Positions 42,180 to 51,389 of a stretch of 64,000 bases of DNA are shown here, in pieces. A program made the position numbers and the translations under genes. Position 1 is the first letter of the stretch. Every line of letters begins with the position of its first letter. Under the pieces are notes generated by a model. That model did not search any database, was not told the origin of the DNA, and saw nothing but the letters and a program-made list of their open reading frames with translations. Origin of the DNA: Betaproteobacteria bacterium (GTDB lineage: Bacteria; Pseudomonadota; Gammaproteobacteria; Burkholderiales; SG8-39); NCBI GenBank assembly GCA_004297625.1, contig SCTY01000003.1, positions 496,001 through 560,000 on the forward strand. Direction: 5' to 3'.

Positions 42180-43036
42180 CGCGGCTCGTGTTCGGCTTCA
42201 TGTGGCTCGCGCATTTTCTGCCGCTGCGGGTGATCGCGGTTATCGGCAGCGTGATCGGCTCGGCGCTCTTCTGGCTCATTCGCGAGCGGCGCGAGGTGAC
42301 TCGCGTCAACCTGCGCCTTTGCTTTCCCGGCATGGACGCGAAGCGGCGCGAGAAGCTCGCGCGCGACCATTTCCGCGCATTCGTGCGCGCGTTTCTCGAT
42401 CGCGGCGTCCTTTGGTGGGCGCCGCCCGAGCGGATCAAGCGCATGGTGCGCGTCGAAGGGCTGGAGCACCTGCGCGCGCTCGCCGGCGAGCCGGTGATCG
42501 TGTTCGCGCCGCATTTCGTCGGCTTCGACGTGACCTGGTCGCGACTTTGCTTCGACTTCCCGATGGCGCTCATGTACGCGCGGCAGAAGGATGCGCTCTT
42601 CGACCGGGTCATACTCTCGGGCCGCAGCCGCTTCGGCGCCCGCATTTTCCCGCGCCAGGCGGGCGCGAAAGAGGCGATCGCCGCGCTGCAGGGCGGCGCG
42701 GTCTACTACTATCTGCCCGACCTCGACTTCGGGCCGAAGCGCGCGGTTTTCGTGCCGTTCTTCGGTGTGCGCGCCGCGACCGTGACCGGACTGTCGTATA
42801 TTGCTCGCTCAACGGGCGCAGCCGTCGTGCCCTGCGTAACGCGCATGCTTCCCGGCGGCGGCTATGCCGCCACCCTGTACCCGGCGTGGAGCGCTTTTCC
42901 CAGCGGCGACGACGCGGCCGACGCCCGCCGCATGAACGCCTTCATCGAGGAGCGCGTGCTCGAGATGCCCGAGCAGTATCACTGGCTGCACAAGCGGTTC
43001 AAGACGCGCCCGCAAGGAGAGCCGAAATTCTATTGA
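42176..43036 (+). CDS. LpxL/HtrB-family lipid A acyltransferase (second copy)
   Basis: The 286-residue protein has a membrane segment at residues 5-30, 'VTRVNLRLCFPGMDAKRREKLARDHFRAF' near 42-70, the catalytic HX4D as 'FAPHFVGFDVTWSRL' near 112, and 'GGAVYYYLPDLDFGPKRAVFVPFFG' near 178-202. It differs enough from the first copy to be a distinct acyltransferase, perhaps for the second secondary chain. The ATG overlaps the first gene by 4 bases and the TTG of gnnA overlaps its own stop, so lipid A genes run without gaps. Confidence 0.9.
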   Translation: MTRLVFGFMWLAHFLPLRVIAVIGSVIGSALFWLIRERREVTRVNLRLCFPGMDAKRREKLARDHFRAFVRAFLDRGVLWWAPPERIKRMVRVEGLEHLRALAGEPVIVFAPHFVGFDVTWSRLCFDFPMALMYARQKDALFDRVILSGRSRFGARIFPRQAGAKEAIAALQGGAVYYYLPDLDFGPKRAVFVPFFGVRAATVTGLSYIARSTGAAVVPCVTRMLPGGGYAATLYPAWSAFPSGDDAADARRMNAFIEERVLEMPEQYHWLHKRFKTRPQGEPKFY

Positions 43037-43953
43037 GAGTCGCGGTCGTCGGCGCCGGGCACATGGGCCGCTATCACGCCCAGAAGCTCGCGGCGCGCAG
43101 CGACTGCAAGCTGGTGGCCGTCGCCGATGTCGAGCGCGCGCGCGCCGAAGCGCTCGCCGGCGCGCATGGCTGTGCGGCCTTCACCGACTACCATGGCGTT
43201 CTCGGTCTCGCCGACGCCGCGGTGATCTCGGTGCCGACCGAGCGCCACCGCGAGGTGGCCGGGGCCTGCCTCGAGGCAGGGCTGCACGTGCTCGTCGAGA
43301 AGCCGCTCGCGGTGGATCTCGACGAATCGCGCGATCTGATCGCGCTCTCCCGGAAACAGAGTCTTGTACTGCAGGTCGGTCACGTCGAGCGCTACAACGC
43401 CGCCTTCCGCGCGCTTGCCGAGCGCATGCAGCGGCCGCTGTTCATCGAGGCGGAGCGCCTTTCCGGCTTCAAGCTGCGCGGCGCGGATGTCGACGTGGTG
43501 CTCGACCTGATGATCCACGACCTTGACCTCGCGCTCGCGCTCGCAAAAGGCAAGGTGACCGCAGTGAGCGCGTGCGGCTTTCGCGTGCTGACCGGCGACA
43601 TCGACATCGCCAACGCGCGCATCGAATTTTCCGACGGCTGCGTCGCGAACCTCTCGGCAAGCCGCGCGAGCCAGGCGCCGGTGCGCAAGTTGCGCGTGTT
43701 CCAGCAGGATGTCTATGTGTCGGCCGACCTGCAGGCGGGAAAGCTGCGCTATGTGCGACAGTCGGGCGGTGCGATCGAGGAGATGGAGGAAACGCACCGT
43801 GGAGACGCGCTCGCGGCGCAGGCCGAGGCCTTTGTCCTGGCAGTGCTGCAGAAAAAGGCCGTTCCGGTGGACGGCGAGAGCGGCCGGCGCGCGCTCGAGC
43901 TCGCGCTCGAGGTCGGCAGGCTGGTGCGTGAAAGGCTCGAGAAATTCGCATGA
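43033..43953 (+). CDS. gnnA: Gfo/Idh/MocA oxidoreductase, probable GnnA (UDP-GlcNAc 3-dehydrogenase)
   Basis: The 306-residue protein starts at a TTG (43033) overlapping the LpxL stop, giving '[19 protein letters not shown]' (NAD-binding). '[16 protein letters not shown]' near residue 95 carries the EKP lysine typical of this family, and '[14 protein letters not shown]' near 165 the conserved aspartate/histidine. Followed immediately by a DegT/DnrJ aminotransferase and preceded by two LpxL genes, it matches GnnA. GnnA oxidises the 3-hydroxyl of UDP-GlcNAc before GnnB aminates it for 2,3-diamino-glucose lipid A. The role is inferred from the pairing; sugar oxidation for another glycan is possible. 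Confidence 0.75.
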   Translation: MRVAVVGAGHMGRYHAQKLAARSDCKLVAVADVERARAEALAGAHGCAAFTDYHGVLGLADAAVISVPTERHREVAGACLEAGLHVLVEKPLAVDLDESRDLIALSRKQSLVLQVGHVERYNAAFRALAERMQRPLFIEAERLSGFKLRGADVDVVLDLMIHDLDLALALAKGKVTAVSACGFRVLTGDIDIANARIEFSDGCVANLSASRASQAPVRKLRVFQQDVYVSADLQAGKLRYVRQSGGAIEEMEETHRGDALAAQAEAFVLAVLQKKAVPVDGESGRRALELALEVGRLVRERLEKFA

Positions 43954-45053
43954 AAACTTCCATACCCATGGTGGATCCGGCGGCGGAATACCGCGCGCTG
44001 AAGGCCGAGATCGACGAGGCGGTGGGCCGGGTGCTGGGCTCCGGACGCTACGTCCTTGGCCCCGAGGGCGAGGCGCTCGAGCGCGAGGTGGCGGCCTACG
44101 TCGGCGCGCCGCACGCCGTCGGCTGCAATTCGGGCACCGACGCGCTGCACCTTGCGCTCGTCGCCGCCGGCATCGGACCGGGCGACGAGGTGGTGCTTCC
44201 GGCTTTCACTTTCTTCGCCACGGCGGAGGCCGTGTCCTACACCGGCGCCACGCCGGTATTCGCCGACATCGATCCGGCGACGTTCAACCTTTCGATCGAT
44301 TCCCTGAAATCGAGAATCTCGTCCAAGACCAAGGGCGTGATCGCGGTGCATCTCTTCGGCCAATGCGCGGCGCTGGAGGAAATCGCCGCGCTTTGCAGGC
44401 AGAAGAAGCTGGTGCTGATCGAGGATTGCGCGCAGGCGCTCGGCGCGGAATACCAGGGGCGGCGCGCCGGATCGTGGGGCGAATTCGGCTGCTTCTCCTT
44501 TTATCCGACGAAGAATCTCGCCGCCGCCGGGGACGCAGGCCTCATTACGACGACGAGCGGCGATTACGACAAGGTGCTGCGCATGCTGCGCCACCACGGC
44601 AGCCGGCAAGCCTATCTGCACGAGCGCGTGGGCTGGAACAGCCGTCTCGACGAGCTCCAGGCAGCCGTGCTGCGCGTCAAGCTGAGACACCTGGACGAGT
44701 TCAACGCGGCGCGCCGGCGGGTGGCGCAGCGCTACCGGGGCAAGCTGCAAGGGGCGCGCCTCGAGCTGCCGGCGGAGGATACGCGCGGCAAGCACGTCTA
44801 CCACCAGTTCACCATCCGCAGCGGGCGGCGCGATGCGATCCGCGAAGCGCTCGCGGCCGACGGCATCGCCGCCTCGATCTTCTACCCGATGCCGCTGCAT
44901 CGCCAGCCGGCCTACGCAGCATCCAACCGCAGCCTGACGCTGCCTGCCAGCGAGGCTGCGGCGAGGACGGTGCTCTCGCTGCCGATCAATCCGCTCCTCG
45001 ACGAGGCGTCGACCGACCGCATCTGCGCGCGCATCCGGGACGCGCTGCGATGA
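43950..45053 (+). CDS. gnnB: DegT/DnrJ/EryC1 aminotransferase, probable GnnB
   Basis: This 367-residue PLP sugar aminotransferase starts '[35 protein letters not shown]'. It has '[37 protein letters not shown]' near 60-95, '[20 protein letters not shown]' near 155, and the PLP lysine in '[19 protein letters not shown]' near 188. GnnB transfers an amino group from glutamate to UDP-3-keto-GlcNAc, giving UDP-GlcNAc3N for lipid A with amide-linked acyl chains. It overlaps gnnA and dapF by 4 bases each. The specificity is inferred from gene order. Confidence 0.78.
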   Translation: MKTSIPMVDPAAEYRALKAEIDEAVGRVLGSGRYVLGPEGEALEREVAAYVGAPHAVGCNSGTDALHLALVAAGIGPGDEVVLPAFTFFATAEAVSYTGATPVFADIDPATFNLSIDSLKSRISSKTKGVIAVHLFGQCAALEEIAALCRQKKLVLIEDCAQALGAEYQGRRAGSWGEFGCFSFYPTKNLAAAGDAGLITTTSGDYDKVLRMLRHHGSRQAYLHERVGWNSRLDELQAAVLRVKLRHLDEFNAARRRVAQRYRGKLQGARLELPAEDTRGKHVYHQFTIRSGRRDAIREALAADGIAASIFYPMPLHRQPAYAASNRSLTLPASEAAARTVLSLPINPLLDEASTDRICARIRDALR

Positions 45054-45844
45054 AGCTCGCCTTCACCAAGATGCACGGGGCAGGCAACGATTTCGTGGTC
45101 ATCGACTCGACCACGAACGCATTTGCATTGACCGCCGAACAAATTCGCTGGATTTCGAATCGTCACCTCGGCGTGGGTTGCGACCAGCTGCTGGTCGTCG
45201 AGCGGCCAAGCGGCCCGGCAGCGGATTTCCGCTACCGGATCTTCAACGCCGACGGCGGAGAGGTCGAGCAGTGCGGCAACGGCGCGCGCTGCTTCGTCAA
45301 GTTCGTGCACGCCAAGGGACTTACCGACAAGCGCGAGATCCGGGTCGAGACCCTCGGCGGCAACATCGTGCCGCGGCTCGAGCCCGACGGCGAAGTGAGC
45401 GTCGACATGGGCCCGCCGCGTTACGAAGGCGAGGAGGCGCTCGCCGTGAACGGCGAAACGGTGAAAGTGGCCCTCCTTTCCATGGGCAATCCGCACGCGG
45501 TGCAGCTCGTCGCGGACCTCGCTCGCGCCCCCGTCACGACGCAAGGGCCGCGGCTTGAGAAGCATGCGCGCTTCCCGAAGCGCGTCAACGCCGGTTACAT
45601 GCAGGTGCTCGACCGCCATCGCATCGCGCTGCGCGTATGGGAGCGCGGCGCGGGCGAGACGCTCTCGTGCGGCACCGGCGCCTGCGCCGCCGCAGTGAGC
45701 GGCATCGTGCGCGGGCTGCTCGATTCGCCGGTGCGCGTGGGAACGCGCGGCGGAACGTTGACCGTCTCTTGGGCGGGCGGCGACAATGCGGTGTGGATGA
45801 AAGGACCGGCCGCGACGGTGTTCGAAGGGACCCTCGAACTATAA
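45050..45844 (+). CDS. dapF: Diaminopimelate epimerase
   Basis: DapF converts LL- to meso-diaminopimelate for lysine and peptidoglycan. The 264-residue protein has the start '[18 protein letters not shown]' and both catalytic cysteines, in '[13 protein letters not shown]' near residue 78 and '[14 protein letters not shown]' near 206. '[11 protein letters not shown]' near 145 is also conserved. The ATG at 45050 overlaps the gnnB stop. It is followed by DUF484 and xerC, a gene order well known from E. coli and other gamma- and betaproteobacteria, which supports the assignment. Confidence 0.97.
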   Translation: MKLAFTKMHGAGNDFVVIDSTTNAFALTAEQIRWISNRHLGVGCDQLLVVERPSGPAADFRYRIFNADGGEVEQCGNGARCFVKFVHAKGLTDKREIRVETLGGNIVPRLEPDGEVSVDMGPPRYEGEEALAVNGETVKVALLSMGNPHAVQLVADLARAPVTTQGPRLEKHARFPKRVNAGYMQVLDRHRIALRVWERGAGETLSCGTGACAAAVSGIVRGLLDSPVRVGTRGGTLTVSWAGGDNAVWMKGPAATVFEGTLEL

Positions 45845-45851
45845 GAGCCAG

Positions 45852-46496
45852 ATGACCGCCGACGACATCGCGCGCTTCCTGCGCACCCATCCGCACTTCT
45901 TCGACCAGCATCCGGATCTCCTCGAATCGCTGCATGTGCCGCATCCGTACGGCGGGCGCGCGATTCCGCTCGCCGAGCGCCAGACGGTGGCGCTGCGCGA
46001 GAAGCTGCGCCTGCTCGAGGGCAAGCTCGCCGAGATCGTCAAGTTCGCCGAGGAAAACGACGCCATCAGCGAGAAGGTGCACCGTCTTTCGGTGGCGCTC
46101 GCCGGGGCGCGCGACTTCCCGGCGCTCGCGCACTCGCTGTACTTCCACCTGCGCGAGGACTTCGCCGTGCCGCACGTCGCGCTGCGCGTGTGGGGCAAGT
46201 CGGTGCCGGTGGACTTCCAGGAGGCCGACCCGGTGAGCGATGAGCAAAAGACCCGGGCCGAGGCCATGGGCGCTCCGCAGTGCGGTCCCGCGGCGGGCAA
46301 TCCTTTCGCGCCATGGTTTCGCGAGGCGGCCGAGCACGTGCGCTCGGTGGCGCTCGTGCCGCTCGGCCAGACGGCGGTCTTCGGCCTGCTCGCGCTCGGC
46401 AGCGAGGACCCGAAGCGCTTCTATCCGGAGATGGGCACGCTCTACCTTCGTCGCATCGGGGAGCTATGCGCGGCCGGAGTGACGGCGCGGCTGTAA
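45852..46496 (+). CDS. DUF484 family protein
   Basis: The 214-residue protein has the DUF484 N-terminus 'ADDIARFLRTHPHFFDQHPDLLESLHVPHP' and the following 'RAIPLAERQTVALREKLRLLEGKLAEIVKFAEEND' coiled coil (about residues 35-75). A GAF-like C-terminal half follows ('SVALVPLGQTAVFGLLALGSEDPKRFYPEMGTLYLRRIGELC'). Members sit between dapF and xerC in many proteobacteria; the molecular function is unknown. It starts 7 bases after dapF and its last 31 bases overlap the xerC start. Confidence 0.9.
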   Translation: MTADDIARFLRTHPHFFDQHPDLLESLHVPHPYGGRAIPLAERQTVALREKLRLLEGKLAEIVKFAEENDAISEKVHRLSVALAGARDFPALAHSLYFHLREDFAVPHVALRVWGKSVPVDFQEADPVSDEQKTRAEAMGAPQCGPAAGNPFAPWFREAAEHVRSVALVPLGQTAVFGLLALGSEDPKRFYPEMGTLYLRRIGELCAAGVTARL

Positions 46497-47368
46497 CGCG
46501 CGAGTACCTCGATGCCTTGCGGCATCAGCGCCGCCTTTCGCCGGCGACGCTGCGCAATTACCGTCATGCCCTCGACCTTCTGTTGTCGCTGTTGAAGGAC
46601 GGCAAGCTTGAATCGGTCGAGGCGGCGCAGATTCGCCGTTTCGTGGCGTTGATGCATTCCAAAGGCCTGTCGCCGCGCTCGCTGGCGCTCATGCTCTCGG
46701 CGTGGCGCGGCTGCTACCGCTGGCTCGTGCGCCATCGCGGCTTCCAGGCAAATCCGGTGCTTGGCGTGCGCGCGCCCAAGGCCGCGCGGCCGCTGCCGAA
46801 GGCCTTGTCGGTCGAAGCCGCGCAACGCCTGTTCGGCGAAGCGCCGTCGTCACCGGCCGCGACGCGCGACGCGGCGATGTTCGAGCTTCTTTATTCCTCG
46901 GGGCTGCGCCTTGCCGAACTGGTGGCGCTCAACGTCGGCGATGGGCGGCTCGACCTGGCGCAAGGCGAGGTCACCGTGACGGGCAAGGGTTCGCGCACGC
47001 GCACCGTTCCGGTCGGCGCGGCCGCCCGCGCGGCGCTCGGCGCCTGGCTCGAAATCCGCTCGCAGGTGGCGGCGCCCGGCGAGCGCGCGCTTTTCGTCGG
47101 CGCGAGGGGCAGGCGCATCGCGCCGTCCGTGGTCGAGGCGCGCCTGCGCGCCTGGGCGCGCCGGCGCGGACTCACCGAGCGCGTGCATCCGCACATGCTG
47201 CGCCATTCCTTTGCCACGCATCTGCTGCAGTCGTCGCAGGACTTGCGCGCAGTTCAGGAGCTGCTCGGCCACGCGAGCATCTCCACCACGCAGGTCTACA
47301 CGCATCTCGACTTCCAGGCGCTCGCGAAGGTCTACGACGCCGCTCACCCGAGGGCCAAGAAAAAATGA
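46466..47368 (+). CDS. xerC: Tyrosine recombinase XerC
   Basis: XerC resolves chromosome dimers with XerD at dif. The 300-residue protein has the SAM-like N-terminal domain ('YLDALRHQRRLSPATLRNYRHALDLLLSLL'). Its catalytic domain has the R-K-H-R-H-Y residues visible in 'SSGLRLAELVALNV' near 145, 'TGKGSRTRTVPV', 'HPHMLRHSFATHLL' near 242, and 'LGHASISTTQVYTHLD' near 268-283. The ATG at 46466 lies inside the DUF484 gene and gives a normal-length protein. The stop overlaps the next ATG by 4 bases. Confidence 0.93.
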   Translation: MRGRSDGAAVTREYLDALRHQRRLSPATLRNYRHALDLLLSLLKDGKLESVEAAQIRRFVALMHSKGLSPRSLALMLSAWRGCYRWLVRHRGFQANPVLGVRAPKAARPLPKALSVEAAQRLFGEAPSSPAATRDAAMFELLYSSGLRLAELVALNVGDGRLDLAQGEVTVTGKGSRTRTVPVGAAARAALGAWLEIRSQVAAPGERALFVGARGRRIAPSVVEARLRAWARRRGLTERVHPHMLRHSFATHLLQSSQDLRAVQELLGHASISTTQVYTHLDFQALAKVYDAAHPRAKKK

Positions 47369-48552
47369 GCGCACTGGTGCTGAAAAAGGGGCGCGAGAAG
47401 TCGCTCAGGCGGCATCACCCCTGGGTGTTCTCGGGCGCGATCGAAAAAACCGTGGGCGAGCCGGGGCCGGGCGATACAGTGGAGATTCGCGATGCCGCCG
47501 GCAAAGTGCTGGCGCAGGCCGCGTACAGCCCGAAGTCGCAGATCCGCGCCCGGGTCTGGAGCTTCAATCCATCAGAATCCATCTCGGTCGAGTTCTTCCG
47601 CGCGCGCATCGAGCGGGCGTTGGCGCTTCGCGAGGCGCTGCCGGATCGGCGGCACACCAATGCGCTGCGCCTCGTGCATGGCGAATCCGACGGCCTGCCG
47701 GGGCTCATCGTCGATCGCTACGCCGACGTGCTGGTCGCGCAATTTCTCGCCGCCGGCGTGGAGCGCTGGCGCGAGCCGATCCTCGACCTGCTCGCCGAGC
47801 TCACCGCCTGCGCGGCGATCTTCGAGCGCTCCGACGCCGAGGTGCGCACGCTCGAAGGCTTGCCGCCCCGGACGGGCTTCTTCAGGGGCAACCGCAACGC
47901 GTCGCGCTGCCCCATCGTCGAATACGGCCTCCACTTCCGCGTCGACGTCGAGCAGGGGCAGAAGACCGGCTTCTTTCTCGACCAGCGCGAGAACCGGCAG
48001 CGCGTGCGCAGCCTCGCCGCCGGGCGCGAAGTGCTCGACGGCTTTTGCTACACGGGCGGGTTCTCGATCGCCGCGCTCGCCGGCGGCGCGACGCGCGTCA
48101 CCGCCATCGAGAGCTCGGCGCCGGCGCTCGAAGTCGCGCGCGAGAACCTGGCCGCCAACCCTTTCGATGCCGCGCGCGTCGAGTTCATCCAGGGCGACGT
48201 GTTTTCGCAGTTGCGCACGCTGCGCGACCGCGGCGCGAGCTTCCGGATGGTGATCCTCGATCCGCCGAAGTTCGCGCCGACCGCGGCGCAGGCGCGCAAT
48301 GCCGCGCGCGCCTACAAGGACATCAACCTGCTCGCGCTCAAGCTTCTCGCCCCCGGCGGTCTTCTCGCCACCTTCTCCTGCTCGGGCGGCGTGTCGCCCG
48401 AGCTCTTCCAATCGATCGTCGCGGGCGCGGCGCTCGACGCCGGCGCGCAGGCGAAGATCATCGAGCGCTTCGGCGCCGCCGCCGACCATCCCGTGGCGCT
48501 CGAATTCCCCGAGGGCGAATACCTCAAGGGCCTGCTTCTCGTCAAAACCTAA
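47365..48552 (+). CDS. Class I rRNA (cytosine-5) methyltransferase, RlmI-like
   Basis: The 395-residue protein has an N-terminal PUA domain ('LVLKKGREKSLRRHHPWVFSGAIEKTVGEPGPGDTVEI', residues 4-42), a central EEHEE region ('GLPGLIVDRYADVLVAQFL'), and a Rossmann methyltransferase. The latter has 'TGFFLDQRENRQRVRSLA', 'VLDGFCYTGGFSIAALAGGA' near 230, 'VILDPPKFAP' near 296 and 'LATFSCSGGVSPELF' near 333, whose cysteine is the expected catalytic one. RlmI methylates C1962 of 23S rRNA in E. coli. The ATG overlaps the xerC stop. The stop TAA is formed by the left inverted repeat of the adjoining REP element. Confidence 0.92.
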   Translation: MSALVLKKGREKSLRRHHPWVFSGAIEKTVGEPGPGDTVEIRDAAGKVLAQAAYSPKSQIRARVWSFNPSESISVEFFRARIERALALREALPDRRHTNALRLVHGESDGLPGLIVDRYADVLVAQFLAAGVERWREPILDLLAELTACAAIFERSDAEVRTLEGLPPRTGFFRGNRNASRCPIVEYGLHFRVDVEQGQKTGFFLDQRENRQRVRSLAAGREVLDGFCYTGGFSIAALAGGATRVTAIESSAPALEVARENLAANPFDAARVEFIQGDVFSQLRTLRDRGASFRMVILDPPKFAPTAAQARNAARAYKDINLLALKLLAPGGLLATFSCSGGVSPELFQSIVAGAALDAGAQAKIIERFGAAADHPVALEFPEGEYLKGLLLVKT

Positions 48553-48571
48553 TCAGGGACAGACCACGTTT
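48550..48571 (+). repeat. Left inverted repeat of the RAYT element
   Basis: Exact reverse complement of 49335-49356 over 22 bases. Its first three bases are the stop codon of the upstream methyltransferase gene. Confidence 0.9.
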
Positions 48572-48610
48572 TTCCGTCAACGGATGCCCGCGCCGGTCCG
48601 TTGACTCAGC

Positions 48611-49336
48611 ATGCCAAGGCGCGCGCGCATCATGCTTCCCGGCGTGGCGGTTCACGTCGTCCAACGCGGCAACAACCGCGCCGCGTGCTTCGTCAGCGAC
48701 GAAGACCGGAAGTTTTATCTCTTCCACCTGGCGCGAATACTGCCTAGGGCCGGCTGCCTGCTGCACGCCTATTGCCTCATGACGAACCACGTGCACCTGC
48801 TCCTTACGACGGCGGAGAGCACGGGCTGCGGAAGGTTGATTAAGGGTGTCGGCGAGCTCTATGCACGTTATTTCAACAGGAGCTACAAGAAGAGCGGCCA
48901 CGTTTGGGAAGGACGCTTCAAGTCCTGCCTGGTCGAATCGGAGGAATACGTCCTCGCTTGCTATCGTTACATCGAACTCAATCCGGTGCGGGCGTGCATT
49001 GCCTCCGATCCCGCCCGGTTCGGCTGGTCAAGCTACCGTTCCAACGCATTGGGAGAGTCTTCGGCGATGCTGACGGCGCACGAGCAGTACTTGAACTTGG
49101 GGCGCGACGCGGCTGAACGGCAGGCGGTGTACCGTGACCTTTTCGGTGAAATGCAGTCTGCAGAGCGCTTGGAGGAAATACGAAACGCGACCAATGGAGG
49201 CTATGTCCTCGGTTCTGCTGCCTTCAAGCGGGCGATCGAGCACGCTTCAGGACGGAGGGTCGACAAGGGTAAAGCGGGCCGGCGACCCGCGCAGTCAGCG
49301 AGCAACGAGCAGGGCGATCTGCTCGCCGGGAAATAA
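48611..49336 (+). CDS. REP-associated tyrosine transposase (Y1/IS200-like)
   Basis: The 241-residue HUH-type transposase begins 'RARIMLPGVAVHVVQRGNNRAACF', the usual RAYT start. The HUH motif is 'YCLMTNHVHLLLTT' near residue 60. The catalytic tyrosine region is 'WEGRFKSCLVESEEYVLACYRYIELNPVRA' near 99-130. RAYTs are single-copy, domesticated relatives of IS200 transposases linked to REP sequences. The frame is intact. The C-terminal 30 residues are basic ('GRRVDKGKAGRRPAQ'). ATG 48611 follows the hairpin directly. Its TAA lies inside the right inverted repeat. Confidence 0.93.
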   Translation: MPRRARIMLPGVAVHVVQRGNNRAACFVSDEDRKFYLFHLARILPRAGCLLHAYCLMTNHVHLLLTTAESTGCGRLIKGVGELYARYFNRSYKKSGHVWEGRFKSCLVESEEYVLACYRYIELNPVRACIASDPARFGWSSYRSNALGESSAMLTAHEQYLNLGRDAAERQAVYRDLFGEMQSAERLEEIRNATNGGYVLGSAAFKRAIEHASGRRVDKGKAGRRPAQSASNEQGDLLAGK

Positions 49337-49356
49337 ACGTGGTCTGTCCCTGATTA
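49335..49356 (-). repeat. Right inverted repeat of the RAYT element
   Basis: Exact reverse complement of 48550-48571. Read on the minus strand, its first bases (TAA, 49356-49354) are the stop codon of the FecR gene, and its inner edge holds the transposase stop. Confidence 0.9.
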
Positions 49357-49980
49357 TCCTTGGAACGGGTTGGGTCGTCCGGCCAGGCGCTCGAGGCGCA
49401 AGATCTCCTCGTTGGTATGGCGCTCGAAGGGGGCGGGGACGACGCGCCCGGCGCTGATCAGCCGCGCCATGTGGTATTCGGTGGTGACGGCAACGGCTTC
49501 CATCATCGAACCGGTCGACGCGGACATGAGCTCGGTGGACCCGAAGCAGTTGCAGGCATACGTTTCCTGCGGCGTCGTCTCGACGTAGATTCCGGTCCCG
49601 CGGATGCCGATGGTCACCGTCTCGGCGTAGACCCTGCGGGCAGGACCGCGGCCGAACGTCGCCCCGAGAGCGCCGGTCACGAGCCGAAGCGCCTGGATCA
49701 CGCTGTCGCGCACGCCTGCCGGCCGAAGGCGAAGCTCGCTTCCCGGGCGCAGGAAATACGCATCGCCGGCGACGGTGAACCAGATGTGCCCGTCTTTGCC
49801 GGTACTGATCGTTTGGCCGGCGCGGACGGCGGCGTTGCGCGCCATGCGGGCGCCGTTCAGCAGCACTTCACCCGAGAGCTCGTGAACCACGCCCCATTGC
49901 GCCGCCGCAGGCAGCGGCAGCAACGCCCCTGCGCCCAGAGCCGCGCAATCGGCGAGGAATCGTCTTCTATGCGCCGTCAT
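49354..49980 (-). CDS. FecR-domain exported protein with Tat-like signal
   Basis: The 208-residue protein starts with a twin-arginine-like signal ('MTAHRRRFLADCAALGAGALLPLPAAA'), then a FecR domain. The domain has 'GVVHELSGEVLLNGARMARNAAVRAGQTISTGKDGHIWFTVAGDAYFLRPGSELRL' (residues 30-85) and 'YAETVTIGIRGTGIYVET' near 125. Here FecR refers to the domain, not to iron regulation; such exported proteins may bind ligands or surface polymers. Two cysteines in 'YACNCFGS' near residue 142 could form a disulfide. It is divergent from the COG0523 gene with 29 bases between. Its stop codon is supplied by the RAYT repeat. Confidence 0.85.
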   Translation of the reverse strand: MTAHRRRFLADCAALGAGALLPLPAAAQWGVVHELSGEVLLNGARMARNAAVRAGQTISTGKDGHIWFTVAGDAYFLRPGSELRLRPAGVRDSVIQALRLVTGALGATFGRGPARRVYAETVTIGIRGTGIYVETTPQETYACNCFGSTELMSASTGSMMEAVAVTTEYHMARLISAGRVVPAPFERHTNEEILRLERLAGRPNPFQG

Positions 49981-50009
49981 ATAATCCCGCCCTTCGTTCA
50001 GGAGCGCCC

Positions 50010-50990
<981 letters not shown>

Positions 50991-50995
50991 ATAGA

Positions 50996-51331
50996 ATGCT
51001 GCCCGTGCTAGGGCGTCTGGCACCGGTTTTCCTCGCGTTCGCCCTGCTTGCCGGCTGGCAGGGCGCGCTGCTGCATCCGCTGCAGCATCTTGACGAGCAC
51101 GGCGCTTTCGTCCACCTGGCCGATGGCCACGCGGGCGACCAGAAATCGGGCAAGTCGGGCAAGTCGGCGTTGTGCGACGCGCTCGCGGCGCTGGCGGCGT
51201 GCGTGGCCGGTGCGCCGCTTGCCCTTGTTTGCGTCGATTGCAGCCAGCAACCGCTTTCGTCGCATCGCTCGGAGCCGCGTGCGGCCCAACCGCCGCCGTT
51301 CCTAGCGCAAGGCCCCCCCGCGCTCCTCTGA
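50996..51331 (+). CDS. Small exported His/Cys-containing protein
   Basis: The 111-residue protein has an N-terminal hydrophobic segment ('LAPVFLAFALLAGWQGALL') followed by histidines in 'HPLQHLDEHGAFVHLADGHAGD' (residues 27-48). Cysteines lie in 'ALCDALAALAACVAG' and 'LVCVDCSQQ' (CxxC near residue 81). A proline-rich tail ends it. It recalls DUF2946-type proteins, but I cannot confirm the family. The His/Cys content and position between a COG0523 GTPase and a metal-uptake porin suggest metal binding in the periplasm. ATG 50996 is used; an in-frame ATG at 50975 lies inside the previous gene. Confidence 0.6.
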   Translation: MLPVLGRLAPVFLAFALLAGWQGALLHPLQHLDEHGAFVHLADGHAGDQKSGKSGKSALCDALAALAACVAGAPLALVCVDCSQQPLSSHRSEPRAAQPPPFLAQGPPALL

Positions 51332-51389
51332 TGTTTCCGGGCGCGCGCCGTCGCACGGCGCGCATCGCGATACTCCAGAGGGAGCTTTC

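Larger units (their letters stand above)
48550..49356 (+). mobile_element. REP-associated tyrosine transposase (RAYT) element
   Basis: The unit is bounded by a perfect 22-bp inverted repeat, TAATCAGGGACAGACCACGT-TT at 48550-48571 and its complement at 49335-49356. Inside the left end is a second hairpin, GTCAACGGA (48576-48584) and TCCGTTGAC (48597-48605), of the kind that RAYT enzymes recognise. One transposase gene fills the rest. The outermost TAA on each side serves as the stop codon of the neighbouring gene (rRNA methyltransferase on the left, FecR protein on the right). No target-site duplication is obvious. Confidence 0.8.

Noticed and set aside
49354..49980. FecR-domain protein considered as part of an iron-siderophore FecIR system
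   Set aside because: It has a Tat-like signal and no adjacent ECF sigma factor or TonB receptor; the ECF sigma at 56.7 kb has its own zinc anti-sigma.
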